DNA of 64,000 bases from Alphaproteobacteria bacterium (GCA_016757515.1 JAERIN010000002.1:40656-104655); one strand, 5' to 3'. Shown: positions 43,194-54,267, counted from the first letter of the stretch. Numbers and translations: made by a program. The notes: a model not told the origin generated them from the sequence alone.

Positions 43194-44387
43194 ATGGCCC
43201 TATCCGTTGCCGTCCTCGCCGAAACCGCAAAGGGGGAGGCCCGCGTGGCCGCCACGCCGGAGACTGTGAAGAAGTTGACAGCACTGGGCTGCGCCGTGAC
43301 GGTGGAGGCCGGGGCAGGGGCGGGCTCCCACATTGCGGACACCCTATACAAGGACGCTGGCGCGAAAATCGCCAAGGATGCTACGGGCGCCGTGAAGGGC
43401 GCGGACATCATTTTGCGTGTCGCTGCCCCGGGCGCGACGGAGGTTGAGGATTACCCAAAGGGCGCTCTCTTGTGTGCCCTGATGGCGCCACACGCGAACG
43501 CGGACGTTGTGGGGGCTGCAGCCAAGGCCGGGGTGAATGCCCTGGCTATGGAGTATATGCCCCGAATCAGCCGCGCGCAGGCCATGGACGTGCTTTCGTC
43601 CCAGGCGAATCTCGCGGGGTATAAGGCCGTTTTGGAGGCTGCGAACGCGTATGGCCGTGCGATGCCTATGATGATGACGGCGGCGGGGACGGTCCCCGCA
43701 GCGCGCGTGTTTGTCATGGGTGTGGGCGTGGCGGGCCTTCAGGCCATCGCCACAGCCCGCCGCCTGGGCGCGATTGTGAGCGCTACGGACGTCCGGCCCG
43801 CCACGAAGGAGCAGGTGGCCTCCCTGGGCGCGTCGTTCATCGCCGTGGAGGATGAAGAGTTCAAGGCCGCTGAGACCGCCGGGGGCTACGCAAAGGAAAT
43901 GTCCGCAGAATACAAGAAAAAACAGGCCGAACTTGTGGCTTCGCACATCGCCAAGCAGGACATCGTCATCACCACAGCCCTCATCCCCGGTCGCCCCGCA
44001 CCGCGCCTGATTACAGGGGACATGGTTAAGACTATGCGCCCCGGCTCCGTCATCGTGGATATGGCCGTGGAGAGCGGAGGGAACTGTGAGGGCTCCCAGG
44101 TCGGCAAGGCCGTGGTGAAAAATGGCGTCACCATCCTGGGTTATGCCGATTTGCCCAGCCGCCTGGCCGCCAACGCGTCGTCCCTCTACGCCCGCAATGT
44201 GCTGAACCTGTTGAAGCTGTTCATAGAGGAGGGGGGCACGCTGAACCTGGACAAGGACGAGGAGATCGCCAAGGCGACCCTCTTGACTCGCGACGGGCAG
44301 GTTGTGCACCCCAACCTGATAACGGAACAGAAAGAGTCCTCGCCAGAGGACAAACCTAAGACAACCCGCAAGAAAAAGGAGGCCTAG
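43194..44387 (+). CDS. pntAA: NAD(P) transhydrogenase alpha subunit, part 1
   Basis: A 397-residue NAD(H)-binding domain I of proton-translocating transhydrogenase. The start at 43194 follows AGGAGG (MALSVAVLAETAKGEARVAA). The dinucleotide-binding fold VPAARVFVMGVGVAGLQAI and IVSATDVRPATKEQVASLGA is clear, as is DIVITTALIPGRPAPRLIT. The enzyme uses the proton gradient to make NADPH from NADH. Splitting the alpha subunit into two genes is typical of alphaproteobacteria. pntAB starts 3 bases after the stop. Confidence 0.96.
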   Translation: MALSVAVLAETAKGEARVAATPETVKKLTALGCAVTVEAGAGAGSHIADTLYKDAGAKIAKDATGAVKGADIILRVAAPGATEVEDYPKGALLCALMAPHANADVVGAAAKAGVNALAMEYMPRISRAQAMDVLSSQANLAGYKAVLEAANAYGRAMPMMMTAAGTVPAARVFVMGVGVAGLQAIATARRLGAIVSATDVRPATKEQVASLGASFIAVEDEEFKAAETAGGYAKEMSAEYKKKQAELVASHIAKQDIVITTALIPGRPAPRLITGDMVKTMRPGSVIVDMAVESGGNCEGSQVGKAVVKNGVTILGYADLPSRLAANASSLYARNVLNLLKLFIEEGGTLNLDKDEEIAKATLLTRDGQVVHPNLITEQKESSPEDKPKTTRKKKEA

Positions 44388-44390
44388 GAC

Positions 44391-44804
44391 ATGACCAACG
44401 CAATCCAATATGGGGCCGAGGCCCTGGCCGCGCAGGCGCAGGCCCTGGCGGACAACGCTGCCACCCTGGCCGCCCAGGCCGGTCATATGGCCGTGGAGGC
44501 CGGGGCCCATGCGGGGCCAGGCTTCCTCGTCACGGGCCTGACGGTCTTTGTGCTTGCCTGCTTCGTCGGCTACCACGTCGTGTGGCGCGTCACGCCCGCG
44601 CTGCACTCGCCGCTCATGGGCATCACCAACGCCATCTCCAGCGTCATCGTCGTGGGGGCCATCCTCGCCGCCGGCGCCCTGGAGGGCGGGTTCTTTGACC
44701 GCGCTCTGGGTTTCGTCGCCGTCGTGCTCGCCTCCGTCAACATCTTCGGCGGTTTCATGATCACGCACCGCATGCTGCATATGTTTAGGAAGAAGGGGGG
44801 GTAG
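44391..44804 (+). CDS. pntAB: NAD(P) transhydrogenase alpha subunit, part 2
   Basis: A 137-residue membrane part of the alpha subunit. An Ala/Gln-rich leader precedes three to four helices; [40 protein letters not shown] and [18 protein letters not shown] are typical. It sits in the inner membrane with PntB to form the proton channel. The ribosome site AAGGAGG overlaps the end of pntAA. In most genomes pntB follows at once; here two tiny AT-rich reading frames intervene. Confidence 0.95.
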   Translation: MTNAIQYGAEALAAQAQALADNAATLAAQAGHMAVEAGAHAGPGFLVTGLTVFVLACFVGYHVVWRVTPALHSPLMGITNAISSVIVVGAILAAGALEGGFFDRALGFVAVVLASVNIFGGFMITHRMLHMFRKKGG

Positions 44805-44809
44805 GCGGC

Positions 44810-44974
44810 GTGCTTTTTCTTTTTCCAGAGGATGGAGGGTGGTACGTCCAGTTTGGCTATGCAGAAAGGGATTATCCGAAAGATGCCCTTTTAGGGCGCT
44901 TTCTGGGTCGGGGGCGTGTCCCACTGGAAGAACTGGTTGAAATAGAAAAAAAAAAGTTTTGGAAAGAGTTTTGA
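44810..44974 (+). CDS. Tiny unknown protein inserted in the pnt operon (1)
   Basis: A 54-codon frame starting at a GTG 5 bases after pntAB: LFLFPEDGGWYVQFGY, then a Lys/Glu-rich end (EIEKKKFWKEF). I do not recognise it. The DNA becomes much more AT-rich across it, with an A10 run at 44946-44955. Its TGA overlaps the ATG of the next frame (TGATG), the mark of translational coupling. That arrangement and the foreign composition argue that the pair is real and arrived together. Confidence 0.5.
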   Translation: MLFLFPEDGGWYVQFGYAERDYPKDALLGRFLGRGRVPLEELVEIEKKKFWKEF

Positions 44975-45180
44975 TGGTAGTAGAGGTGAATGATATAGAA
45001 GCCATAGAGTTTCGTCAAGACCCCGTAAGTAACGGGTACTATTTGTTGGCATTTTTAAATCAAGATCAGAAAAAACAGATAAAAATCTCTCAATATGCTT
45101 TGGAGTTTAGCGGTTGGCATGATGTTGAAGAATATTACAGGAATCTAGAGCAACAAGAACAAAAAAATGAAATTTCATGA
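44974..45180 (+). CDS. Tiny unknown protein inserted in the pnt operon (2)
   Basis: A 68-residue acidic protein (MVVEVNDIEAIEFRQDPVSN; later EFSGWHDVEEYYRNLEQQEQ) coupled to the previous frame by TGATG. A TTG 15 bases upstream is an alternative start. It is AT-rich against the GC-rich pnt genes on both sides. I recognise no family. Two small coupled genes could be a toxin-antitoxin or an immunity pair, but nothing in the sequence proves it. Confidence 0.55.
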   Translation: MVVEVNDIEAIEFRQDPVSNGYYLLAFLNQDQKKQIKISQYALEFSGWHDVEEYYRNLEQQEQKNEIS

Positions 45181-45235
45181 GAAGCTTAGTGTTTATTTAT
45201 AGGGACCATTCCATATCTGAAGAGGAGTTCAAATC

Positions 45236-46630
45236 ATGGAAACCATAGCCACCCTGGCCTACCTCGTGGCCTCTGTCTGCTTCATCCTGGCCCTGCGCGG
45301 CCTGTCCAACCCCGAGAGCGCCCGCGCCGGGGTCTTGTTCGGCATGGGGGGTATGGCCCTGGCCGTCCTGGCCACCTTGGGCCTGCCCCACGTGTCGTGG
45401 AGCGGCTGGGCCCTGGTGGCGCTGGCCATGCTCCTTGGGGGCTCTATCGGGACCATCATCGCGCAGCGCATCGCCATGACCGCCCTCCCGCAGTTGATGG
45501 CCGCGTTCCACTCTCTGGTTGGTCTTGCGGCGGTCCTGGTGGCGCTGGCCGCGTTCTATAACCCGGAGGCCTATGGTATCGGAGAGGTCGGGGACATCCA
45601 CCTGCAGAGCCTGATTGAGATGGCCTTAGGGTTGGCCATTGGGGCCGTCACCTTCACCGGGTCCGTCATCGCCTGGGGCAAGCTGGACGGCAAAATCACG
45701 GGCAAGCCCGTGATCTTCCCAGGGCAGCACCCCCTGAACGCCGGTCTGGGCGTTGCCATGCTGATCCTGCTCGTCCTGTTCTGCGCCACGGGCTGGGCGG
45801 TGTGGCTGTGGCTCATCATGGGCATAGCCCTGGCCCTGGGGATTTTAATGATCATCCCCATCGGGGGCGCGGACATGCCCGTTATCGTGTCTATGCTGAA
45901 CTCCTACTCCGGCTGGGCCGCAGCGGGCATCGGCTTTACGCTGCACAACAACCTGCTCATCGTCACCGGGGCCCTGGTGGGCGCGAGCGGGGCTATCCTG
46001 TCCTATATCATGTGCAAGGGCATGAACCGGTCGTTTCTTAACGTGCTTTTGGGCGGTTTTGGCGGGGAGCAAGCGGGGCCCGCAGCCGGGGAGCACGGTG
46101 ACCGCACGGCCAAGATTGGCGCGGCGGAGGATGCGGCGTACCTGATGAAAAACGCGGAGCGGGTGATCATCGTGCCAGGATACGGCATGGCCGTGGCCCA
46201 GGCGCAGCACGCCCTGCGGGAAATGGCTGACGCGCTGAAGCACGCAGGGGTGGACGTAAAGTACGCCATCCACCCCGTTGCCGGGCGCATGCCGGGGCAC
46301 ATGAACGTCCTGCTGGCCGAGGCGAGCGTGCCGTACGACGAGGTGTTCGAGATGGAGGACATAAACCGCGACTTTGCGCAGGCTGATGTGGCGTACGTCA
46401 TCGGGGCGAACGACATCACCAACCCGGCGGCGAAGAACGACCCGTCCTCGCCCATTTACGGCATGCCCGTGCTGGACGTGGACAAGGCCAAGACCGTCCT
46501 GTTCGTGAAGCGGTCCATGGGCTCTGGCTACGCGGGGATCGACAACCCCCTGTTCTACGCCGACAACACCTATATGCTGCTTGGCGACGCCAAAAAGATG
46601 ACCGAGAGCATTGTGAAGGCGATGGAGTAA
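45236..46630 (+). CDS. pntB: NAD(P) transhydrogenase beta subunit
   Basis: A 464-residue subunit with about nine membrane helices (domain II), then the NADP(H)-binding domain III. Typical elements are NSYSGWAAAGIGFTLHNNLL, VIIVPGYGMAVAQAQHAL, YAIHPVAGRMPGHMNVLLAE, VIGANDITNPAA and VKRSMGSGYAGIDNPLFY. A ribosome site of its own (GAAGAGG) lies 10-15 bases upstream, so expression need not rely on the inserted frames. Confidence 0.97.
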   Translation: METIATLAYLVASVCFILALRGLSNPESARAGVLFGMGGMALAVLATLGLPHVSWSGWALVALAMLLGGSIGTIIAQRIAMTALPQLMAAFHSLVGLAAVLVALAAFYNPEAYGIGEVGDIHLQSLIEMALGLAIGAVTFTGSVIAWGKLDGKITGKPVIFPGQHPLNAGLGVAMLILLVLFCATGWAVWLWLIMGIALALGILMIIPIGGADMPVIVSMLNSYSGWAAAGIGFTLHNNLLIVTGALVGASGAILSYIMCKGMNRSFLNVLLGGFGGEQAGPAAGEHGDRTAKIGAAEDAAYLMKNAERVIIVPGYGMAVAQAQHALREMADALKHAGVDVKYAIHPVAGRMPGHMNVLLAEASVPYDEVFEMEDINRDFAQADVAYVIGANDITNPAAKNDPSSPIYGMPVLDVDKAKTVLFVKRSMGSGYAGIDNPLFYADNTYMLLGDAKKMTESIVKAME

Positions 46631-46679
46631 ATGGAGAGGGGGGCGACAGGCCCCTCCGACGGGCGTATAGTAAACCCCC

Positions 46680-47546
46680 ATGGCGCAGGCGGAGCCCAGT
46701 TTAGGTCCCGACATTCCCGACCGCTCGCAGCAGGGAGGGCGTGAGCCGCAGGTCAACCTCCCCGGAGAGCACCTTGCGGCAGACTGGGCCACGCTGGGCG
46801 GCCTCTTGTGCGCCATGGGCCTCATCGTTGCGGCCATAGGCATGGGGGCTGGGGGCGCCTCTTTCTTTAATCTTCCGGCTCTGCTTATCGTCCTCTTGGG
46901 CACCGCCGCCGCAACGGCAGTCTCCTACACGGGGCGGGAGATCTCCGGAGCCTGGCGCGTTATCGCGCGCAGCATCTTCAGCCGCATTCGCCGTGCAGAC
47001 TTCCTGGCCCGCGCCCTCATGGACTTGGCCATCATCGCGCGCAAGAAGGGGCTTTTGGCCCTCATTGCACACGAGCGGGATCTGAAGCGGGAGCCCTTCC
47101 TGGCCCGTGCGGTGCAGCTGGTCGTGGACGGCTATCCGCCCAAGGACATAGAGGAGATTCTTGGGCAAGAGACGTATGCCATGGCCCAGCGGCACCGCCG
47201 CGCGGCCTCCATAACCCGGCGCGCGTCTGAGATAGCGCCCGCCATGGGCCTCATCGGGACTCTTGTCGGCCTCGTGCAAATGCTTGCGAACCTGACGGAC
47301 CCGGATGCCATAGGCCCAGCAATGGCGGTGGCCCTGCTGACGACCTTTTATGGCGCGATTTTGGGGACGGTTGTGATGGGGCCTCTGGCCATAAAGCTGG
47401 AAAAGCGCTCGGACGACGAGGTGCTGCTCCGAACCTTGGTCACCACAGCCGCGCTGTCCATCGCGCGGCAAGAAAACCCCAGGCGGCTGGAGATGCTGCT
47501 TAATGCCATCCTTCCTCCGGCGGAGCGGATACGGTATTTTGATTGA
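46680..47546 (+). CDS. MotA/PomA-type stator protein, orphan
   Basis: A 288-residue membrane protein of the MotA/TolQ/ExbB family, closest to PomA-like MotA. It has two N-terminal helices (LLCAMGLIVAAIGMGAGG, ALLIVLLGTAAATAV), a large cytoplasmic loop, and the diagnostic GLIGTLVGLVQMLANL and GPAMAVALLTTFYGAILGTV followed by a tail with IARQENPRRLEMLL. MotA works with MotB as a flagellar proton or sodium channel, but no motB follows; trkH does. Either MotB is encoded elsewhere or the protein has been repurposed. Confidence 0.82.
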   Translation: MAQAEPSLGPDIPDRSQQGGREPQVNLPGEHLAADWATLGGLLCAMGLIVAAIGMGAGGASFFNLPALLIVLLGTAAATAVSYTGREISGAWRVIARSIFSRIRRADFLARALMDLAIIARKKGLLALIAHERDLKREPFLARAVQLVVDGYPPKDIEEILGQETYAMAQRHRRAASITRRASEIAPAMGLIGTLVGLVQMLANLTDPDAIGPAMAVALLTTFYGAILGTVVMGPLAIKLEKRSDDEVLLRTLVTTAALSIARQENPRRLEMLLNAILPPAERIRYFD

Positions 47547-47645
47547 CCGCGCGCCCACCCAGCTCTTGCGGGGTATTGGGCGACGAGTTCCTTTGCGATT
47601 CCGTACCGGCTTACAAAGGTGTGATCATAGTGCAAGACTGCGCCC

Positions 47646-49091
47646 ATGGACCTCCGCCCCGCTCTTTGCATTCTCGGTCTCTTGCTCTTGACCCTAGCGG
47701 GCGGCATGGCCGTACCGGCACTTGCGGACGCGGCCACGGGCAACGCGGACTGGCAGGTCTTCGCCGCGTGCGCGGGCCTGGCCGGGTTTTGCGGGGGTGC
47801 CCTGGCCATCGCCAACGCCGGGAGCGGCCTGACCCTTTCCATCCGGCAGGCCTTCCTCCTCGTTCCCTTGGCCTGGGCCACCGTCGCTGCTTTCGGCGCG
47901 CTGCCTTTCGCCCTGTCCAGCCTCGCGCTCTCTCCCATGGATGCCCTGTTTGAGTCCACAAGCGGCATCACCACCACCGGTGCCACCGTCATCACCAACC
48001 TCGACCAAGCCCCGTCGGGGATTCTCGTTTGGCGGGCCCTGCTCCAGTGGCTGGGAGGGATAGGCTTCGTCCTCACGGCTGTGGCCCTTTTTCCCTTCCT
48101 GAACGTGGGGGGGATGCAGATGTTTCGGTCTAATCTGGGGCAGAGCGAGGGCACAATGCCCCGGGCGGGCAGTTTGCTGCTTTCCCTGGTCGTGGTCTAC
48201 GCGGCCCTCACGGCGGCCTGCGCCCTGGGCTATGCGGTCCTGGGCGGCATGGGGGGCTTTGACGCCGCCCTTCATGCCATGACCACGGTTTCCACTGGGG
48301 GCTTCTCCACCTCTAGCGCCTCCCTGTCTGCGTGGGGAAACCTGGGCACGCAGGCCGTGGCTGTGCTCTTCATGCTGGCGGGGAGCCTTCCCCTCCTTTT
48401 GTTGCTGAAGGCCGCGCGAGGACAGCCAGGGGCCTTGATCTCGGACCCTCAGGTGCGGGCCTTCTTGGCCACGGCGCTGTTCTGTTCTCTGGCCCTCGCG
48501 ATCTGGTGCGTCTTTCACGAGGGGGCATCCCTTCCCAATGCGCTGCGCACAGCCGTCTTTCATACGGTCTCGGTCTTCTCCGGAACGGGCTTTGCCGTGG
48601 AGGCCGCCGGACCCTGGGGACCCTTTCCCGCGGCCCTCTTCTTTTTCCTCATGGCCCTGGGGGGCTGCGCGGGCTCCACCGTCTCGGGGGCCAAGGTCTT
48701 CCGCCTCCAGATCTTAACCGCTGTCGCCCGGGCCCAGGCCCGCCGCTTGCTTCACCCCCACGGCGTATTCCACCCGCACTATGGGCATCGTGTCGTCCCC
48801 CCGGATGTTCCTGCGGCCGTTATGGGCTTCCTATTTCTCTACGCCGGAACCTTTTTGGCTCTGGCTCTGGGCCTGTCCTTCCTGGGCTTGGACTTCGTGA
48901 CCGCTGCCTCCGGCGCACTTGCCTCTGTGTCGGGCAGCGGCGTGGGGCTCGGCCCTGTCATCGGCCTGGGCGGGTCCTTCGCCCCCCTCCCAGAGGCCGC
49001 AAAGGGACTCCTGACTGTGGGCATGATACTGGGGCGCTTAGAGGTCTTGCCTGTCCTTGTTTTATTTGCCCCGCCATTCTGGCGCAGGTAA
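47646..49091 (+). CDS. trkH: Trk system potassium uptake protein TrkH
   Basis: A 481-residue K+ channel subunit with the four-fold MPM pore repeat. Filter-like segments are FESTSGITTTGATVITN, MTTVSTGGFSTSS, VFSGTGFAVEAAG and LASVSGSGVGLGP. The N-terminal helices and the QWLGGIGFVLTAVALFPFLN stretch are family-typical. TrkA, the cytoplasmic regulator, is not adjacent. The ATG at 47646 is the likely start. Confidence 0.93.
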   Translation: MDLRPALCILGLLLLTLAGGMAVPALADAATGNADWQVFAACAGLAGFCGGALAIANAGSGLTLSIRQAFLLVPLAWATVAAFGALPFALSSLALSPMDALFESTSGITTTGATVITNLDQAPSGILVWRALLQWLGGIGFVLTAVALFPFLNVGGMQMFRSNLGQSEGTMPRAGSLLLSLVVVYAALTAACALGYAVLGGMGGFDAALHAMTTVSTGGFSTSSASLSAWGNLGTQAVAVLFMLAGSLPLLLLLKAARGQPGALISDPQVRAFLATALFCSLALAIWCVFHEGASLPNALRTAVFHTVSVFSGTGFAVEAAGPWGPFPAALFFFLMALGGCAGSTVSGAKVFRLQILTAVARAQARRLLHPHGVFHPHYGHRVVPPDVPAAVMGFLFLYAGTFLALALGLSFLGLDFVTAASGALASVSGSGVGLGPVIGLGGSFAPLPEAAKGLLTVGMILGRLEVLPVLVLFAPPFWRR

Positions 49092-49130
49092 CGCTTTGAC
49101 GGCCAAAGCGGGCTGTGCTACTCCACGCAC

Positions 49131-50672
49131 ATGAGCATACGGGCGCTGCGCACAGGGATGGGAGCGGGAGTGAGCAAGGTCATCCTCTCGGCCTTTGTCG
49201 TCCTTATGATCGCAGGCCTGGTGCTTATGGATGTGGATTCCCTCTTTTCTGGACGGGGGCCTGCGTCTGGGCCGGGGATGGTCTTGGCCCGCGTGGGGGG
49301 CGAGCCGATCACGGCGGCGGACCTTGCGCGCGCCATGGGCCCTGCCCTTGCACAGACGGGACTCACGCAGCAGCAGGCCCACGCCTTCGGCCTCAGCCAG
49401 ACCATGCTGAACAACATGGTGGCTGATCGCTTGGCCCAGCGTGCGGCCCGGCGTGTGGGCATCACCGTGCCGGACGCCGTGGTGGCTCGCGTCGTGGCGG
49501 AGCAGATCCGCACCGCCGCGCCGGGGATGAGCGAGAAGGCCGCGCTGGAGGCTCTGTTGCGCCATATGGGTCTTACAGAGGCCGCGTTTACGGACGCCCT
49601 CCGGGCGGACATAGGGGTGCGTCTCCTGGGCGCGGCCCTTATCGCGCCGCAGGTAAACACCCCGCCAGAAGCGCTGGTGCGGGGCCTTTACGCCCACGCG
49701 CACGAGGCTCGGGACATAGACCTTGTGCCTTTCCGAACTGCCGGCGCAGCGGAGCCTGGCCCCCCGCCAGAAGGGGCGCTGGAGGCGCTTTATGCCGCGC
49801 GCAAGGGGACCACGTTTGCCGTGCCCGAGCGGCGGGCGCTTCTCCTTGCGGAGGTCAATGCGCCGGAAGAGGGAGGCGTAGAGGCTCTCGTCGCGCGTGC
49901 GGATGCTCTGGATGACGCGATTGTGGCCGGTCGTGCTTTGCCCGATGCGGCTAAGGACGTGCCTCTGGCCCTTAGGGAGATTGCCCCAGTGGACGAGAGG
50001 GGCGAGGGCCCAGGGGCCGAGGCGCTGGATGCAGCGCTTGGGCCCGGCGCGGCAGATATCTTATTCACAGCCTTTGCCCTGACGCCGGGGGAGGCGTCGG
50101 CGGTCTTGGAGCTGCAGGACGACAAGGGAACCCCGCGCTTTGTGGCTGTATCGGTGGAAGAGGTCATCCCCCGTGGCTCTCAGCCCTTCGCGGAGGTTCA
50201 GGATGTGTTGGAGGCACAGTGGGCAGAGGATGCGCGCCGGGCCACGGCAGAGGCCGAAGCCCAAAAGGCCCTGGCGGCTCTGCGCGCGGGGGAGGTGACC
50301 CTGGAGGGGGTCTACAGAACCAGGGGCAACGGCGCGGGCGCGGTGAAGGCGATTCGGGGGCTCGAGCGGTCTTCACCGGCCCTGCCCCTGCCCCTTGTGC
50401 CCGAGGCCGTGCCGGCGGTGTTCGCCGCGCCGGTGGGGGGGTATGTGCTCCTGGACTTACCCCAAGGCCCAGCGGTGGCACACGTCCTTGATGCGCGTCT
50501 GCCGACGCAGGAGGACATACAGGGGGCTGACCTGGCCCCTGTGCGCGCACGGTTGGCCGAGGAGATGGCTGCCGAGACTCTGGCCATGGCCATAGAGGCA
50601 GAGCGGGCCAGAACCAGCGTGCAGACTTACCCCGGCCGCCTGGACGCGCTCTACGCGCCAGAAGGTCGCTAG
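49131..50672 (+). CDS. PpiD-like SurA_N domain protein
   Basis: A 513-residue protein with one N-terminal membrane anchor (VSKVILSAFVVLMIAGLVLM) and a periplasmic body. The SurA_N/PpiD-type helical region reads VGGEPITAADLARAMGPALA and VADRLAQRAARRVGITVPDA. A degenerate parvulin-like part and further helical segments follow. It fits the PpiD-type periplasmic chaperones of alphaproteobacteria that help newly exported proteins fold. PPIase activity cannot be judged by eye. glmM begins 4 bases after the stop. Confidence 0.82.
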   Translation: MSIRALRTGMGAGVSKVILSAFVVLMIAGLVLMDVDSLFSGRGPASGPGMVLARVGGEPITAADLARAMGPALAQTGLTQQQAHAFGLSQTMLNNMVADRLAQRAARRVGITVPDAVVARVVAEQIRTAAPGMSEKAALEALLRHMGLTEAAFTDALRADIGVRLLGAALIAPQVNTPPEALVRGLYAHAHEARDIDLVPFRTAGAAEPGPPPEGALEALYAARKGTTFAVPERRALLLAEVNAPEEGGVEALVARADALDDAIVAGRALPDAAKDVPLALREIAPVDERGEGPGAEALDAALGPGAADILFTAFALTPGEASAVLELQDDKGTPRFVAVSVEEVIPRGSQPFAEVQDVLEAQWAEDARRATAEAEAQKALAALRAGEVTLEGVYRTRGNGAGAVKAIRGLERSSPALPLPLVPEAVPAVFAAPVGGYVLLDLPQGPAVAHVLDARLPTQEDIQGADLAPVRARLAEEMAAETLAMAIEAERARTSVQTYPGRLDALYAPEGR

Positions 50673-50676
50673 AGCC

Positions 50677-52038
<1,362 letters not shown>

Positions 52039-52203
52039 GCAAAGCCAGTCTTGCGCAACGTGCAAGAGGTGCGGGCGCTTTCCTGGCGCGCGTGGCGCTG
52101 GCCGCGCAGCGCCTGCAGGCCGGGCGCACGGCCTACCCGCACCTAAACGGCTCTCCAGTTGAGGAGCGGGCCCATACCGCCGCAGAGGCGCTGGAGGCCT
52201 GAC

Positions 52204-52854
52204 CTATGTCTTGGCTGTATCGTCTGTCCCGGCGATCTCGCTGGCCTTTTCCACGACCTTGTCGATCAGGCCGAACTTGAGGGCCTCGCCCGCGTCCATC
52301 CAGCTGTCGCGGTCCATGGCCTTCTCCACGGCGGACATCTTCTGCCCCGTGTGGTGGACGTACAGCTCGTTCAGGCGGTGGCGCAGGCGGATGATCTCAC
52401 GCGCCTGTATCTCTATATCTGCGGCCATCCCGCGCGCGCCGCCCGAGGGCTGGTGGACCATGATGCGGGCGTTGGGCAGGGCGAATCGCTTGTCCTTCGC
52501 GCCGGCCATGAGGAGGAGGGAGCCCGCGCTCGCGGCCTGGCCGATGCAGACGGTGGAGACCTCGGGCCGGATGTACTGCATGGTGTCGTACATGGCCAGG
52601 CCCGCGGTCACGACGCCGCCGGGGGAGTTGATGTAGAACGAGATGTCCTTTTTGGGGTTTTCCGACTCCAGGAACAGGAGCTGCGCGCAGACGATGGAGG
52701 CCACGTCGTCGTGGATCTCGCCGGTGAGGAAGATGATGCGCTCCTTCAGCAGGCGGGAGTAGATGTCAAACGCGCGCTCCCCGCGCCCGGTCTGCTCAAT
52801 GACCGTGGGGACGAGGTAGCCGTTGTAGACGTCTATGGGGTCGCGTTCGGTCAT
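52204..52854 (-). CDS. clpP: ATP-dependent Clp protease proteolytic subunit
   Basis: A 216-residue serine protease that forms the barrel of ClpXP/ClpAP. Catalytic Ser109 lies in [16 protein letters not shown], His134 in [11 protein letters not shown], and the Asp in the MDRDSWMDA region. Length matches ClpP1-type enzymes. Neither clpX nor lon is beside it, and tig is 32 kb away, unlike the usual tig-clpP-clpX order. Confidence 0.97.
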   Translation of the reverse strand: MTERDPIDVYNGYLVPTVIEQTGRGERAFDIYSRLLKERIIFLTGEIHDDVASIVCAQLLFLESENPKKDISFYINSPGGVVTAGLAMYDTMQYIRPEVSTVCIGQAASAGSLLLMAGAKDKRFALPNARIMVHQPSGGARGMAADIEIQAREIIRLRHRLNELYVHHTGQKMSAVEKAMDRDSWMDAGEALKFGLIDKVVEKASEIAGTDDTAKT

Positions 52855-52937
52855 GCCAAGACCTTACTAAGGCTATCCGCACGGAGCGTCCAGAGCAAAC
52901 CCCCTTATCCCCAGCCTATCCACAGAAATTGGGCGCG

Positions 52938-54113
52938 TCATTGCTCTCTCGCCCGCACCCGCGCGCTGCGCAGGATCAAGAACCCGGCTGTACCGGCCAC
53001 CAGGGAGCCCACGAGGACCGCCAGGCGCACCTGCTGCCCCAGGGCAGGGTCGTCGCCGAAGGCGAGGGTGCCGATGAACAGACTCATGGTGAAGCCCACG
53101 CCGCACAGGAAGCTCATGCCTAGAATGTGCCACCACGACACCCCCTCGGGCAGCCTTGCGAGGCCCGACCGTGTGGCCAGGAACGCCATAGCCATGATTC
53201 CCAGCGGATTGCCGAAGACGAGGCCCATCACGATGCCCAGCGGCAGGGGCTCCGCGAGCAGGCCGCCGCCCAGGCCCGCAAGGGGCACCCCGGCGTTCAC
53301 GAAGGCGAACAGGGGCAGGACAAGCCAGGTGACCCAGGGGGCCAGGCCGTGCTCCACCCGCTCCAGGGGGCAGGGGCCGGGGCCGGCGCAGCGCATGGGG
53401 ATGACTGCGGCCAGAAGAACGCCGGCCAGAGTCGCGTGCACGCCGGACTTCAGGACGCAGACCCACATGATGACACCCAGGACGATATACGGAGAGATCT
53501 TTTGCACCCTGGCCTTGTTCAGCGCCAGGGCGAAGAAGAACGCCGCCGCAGCCAGGCCTAGGCCCACGGGGGCCAGGTTGTCGGTGTAGAACACGGCGAT
53601 GATGGTGATGGCCCCGACATCGTCTATGATGGCCAGCGACAGCAAGAGGGCCTTCAGCGCCGCCGGCGCGCGGGGGCCCAGGAGGGCCATGACCCCAAGG
53701 GCGAAGGCGATGTCTGTGGCGACGGGCACGGCCCAGCCCTTGATGACCACAGGGTCCGCGTAGTTCAGGGCGGTGTAGATAAGAGCCGGCGCGGCCATGC
53801 CTCCCACAGCCAGGAGCAGGGGAAGCGCGGCCCGGCGCGGGGTGCCCAGCACGCCCCCCAGGACCTCCCGCTTCACCTCCAGCCCGATGAGCAGAAAGAA
53901 CAGGGCCATCAGGCCGTCGTTCACCCACAGGAGGAAGTGCTTGTCCAGGGTGAGCGCGCCCACCTGCACAACCACGGGTATGTGGAGCAGCCACTCATAC
54001 GCCGGGTCCAGGGGGGAGTTGGCGACGAACAGCGCCGCCACCACCGCCGCGAACAGCGCCGCGCCCGCCCGGACTTCCGGGTCCTCCAGCGCGCGTATGT
54101 GGGGCCAGGGCAT
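52938..54113 (-). CDS. nhaA: Na+/H+ antiporter NhaA
   Basis: A 391-residue inner-membrane antiporter exchanging Na+ for protons in pH and salt homeostasis. I take the ATG at 54113 (MPWPHIRALEDPEVRAGAAL), which gives the family length; the frame continues to 54275 with no membrane-protein character. Essential residues are in VATDIAFALGVMALLG and AIIDDVGAITIIAVFY (the paired aspartates). About 12 helices are visible. Confidence 0.96.
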   Translation of the reverse strand: MPWPHIRALEDPEVRAGAALFAAVVAALFVANSPLDPAYEWLLHIPVVVQVGALTLDKHFLLWVNDGLMALFFLLIGLEVKREVLGGVLGTPRRAALPLLLAVGGMAAPALIYTALNYADPVVIKGWAVPVATDIAFALGVMALLGPRAPAALKALLLSLAIIDDVGAITIIAVFYTDNLAPVGLGLAAAAFFFALALNKARVQKISPYIVLGVIMWVCVLKSGVHATLAGVLLAAVIPMRCAGPGPCPLERVEHGLAPWVTWLVLPLFAFVNAGVPLAGLGGGLLAEPLPLGIVMGLVFGNPLGIMAMAFLATRSGLARLPEGVSWWHILGMSFLCGVGFTMSLFIGTLAFGDDPALGQQVRLAVLVGSLVAGTAGFLILRSARVRAREQ

Positions 54114-54267
54114 CACGGGGGGTAGCGTTGCACAGACCCCGCAACCCCACAAGGGCCCAAAGTGGGCCGCACACTGTTTGGTGCTGGCAGTGTAGGGCAC
54201 CCCGCCCAGGGCAAACGGCCCCCCCGCGCCCTTGCCGGCCCCCAGGGATGGGGGGTAGGGTGGGGCC

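Noticed and set aside
52039-52202. A reading frame ending ...VEERAHTAAEALEA between glmM and clpP
   Set aside because: It has reasonable composition but its only starts lie inside glmM in another frame, and no ribosome site or family likeness is visible.
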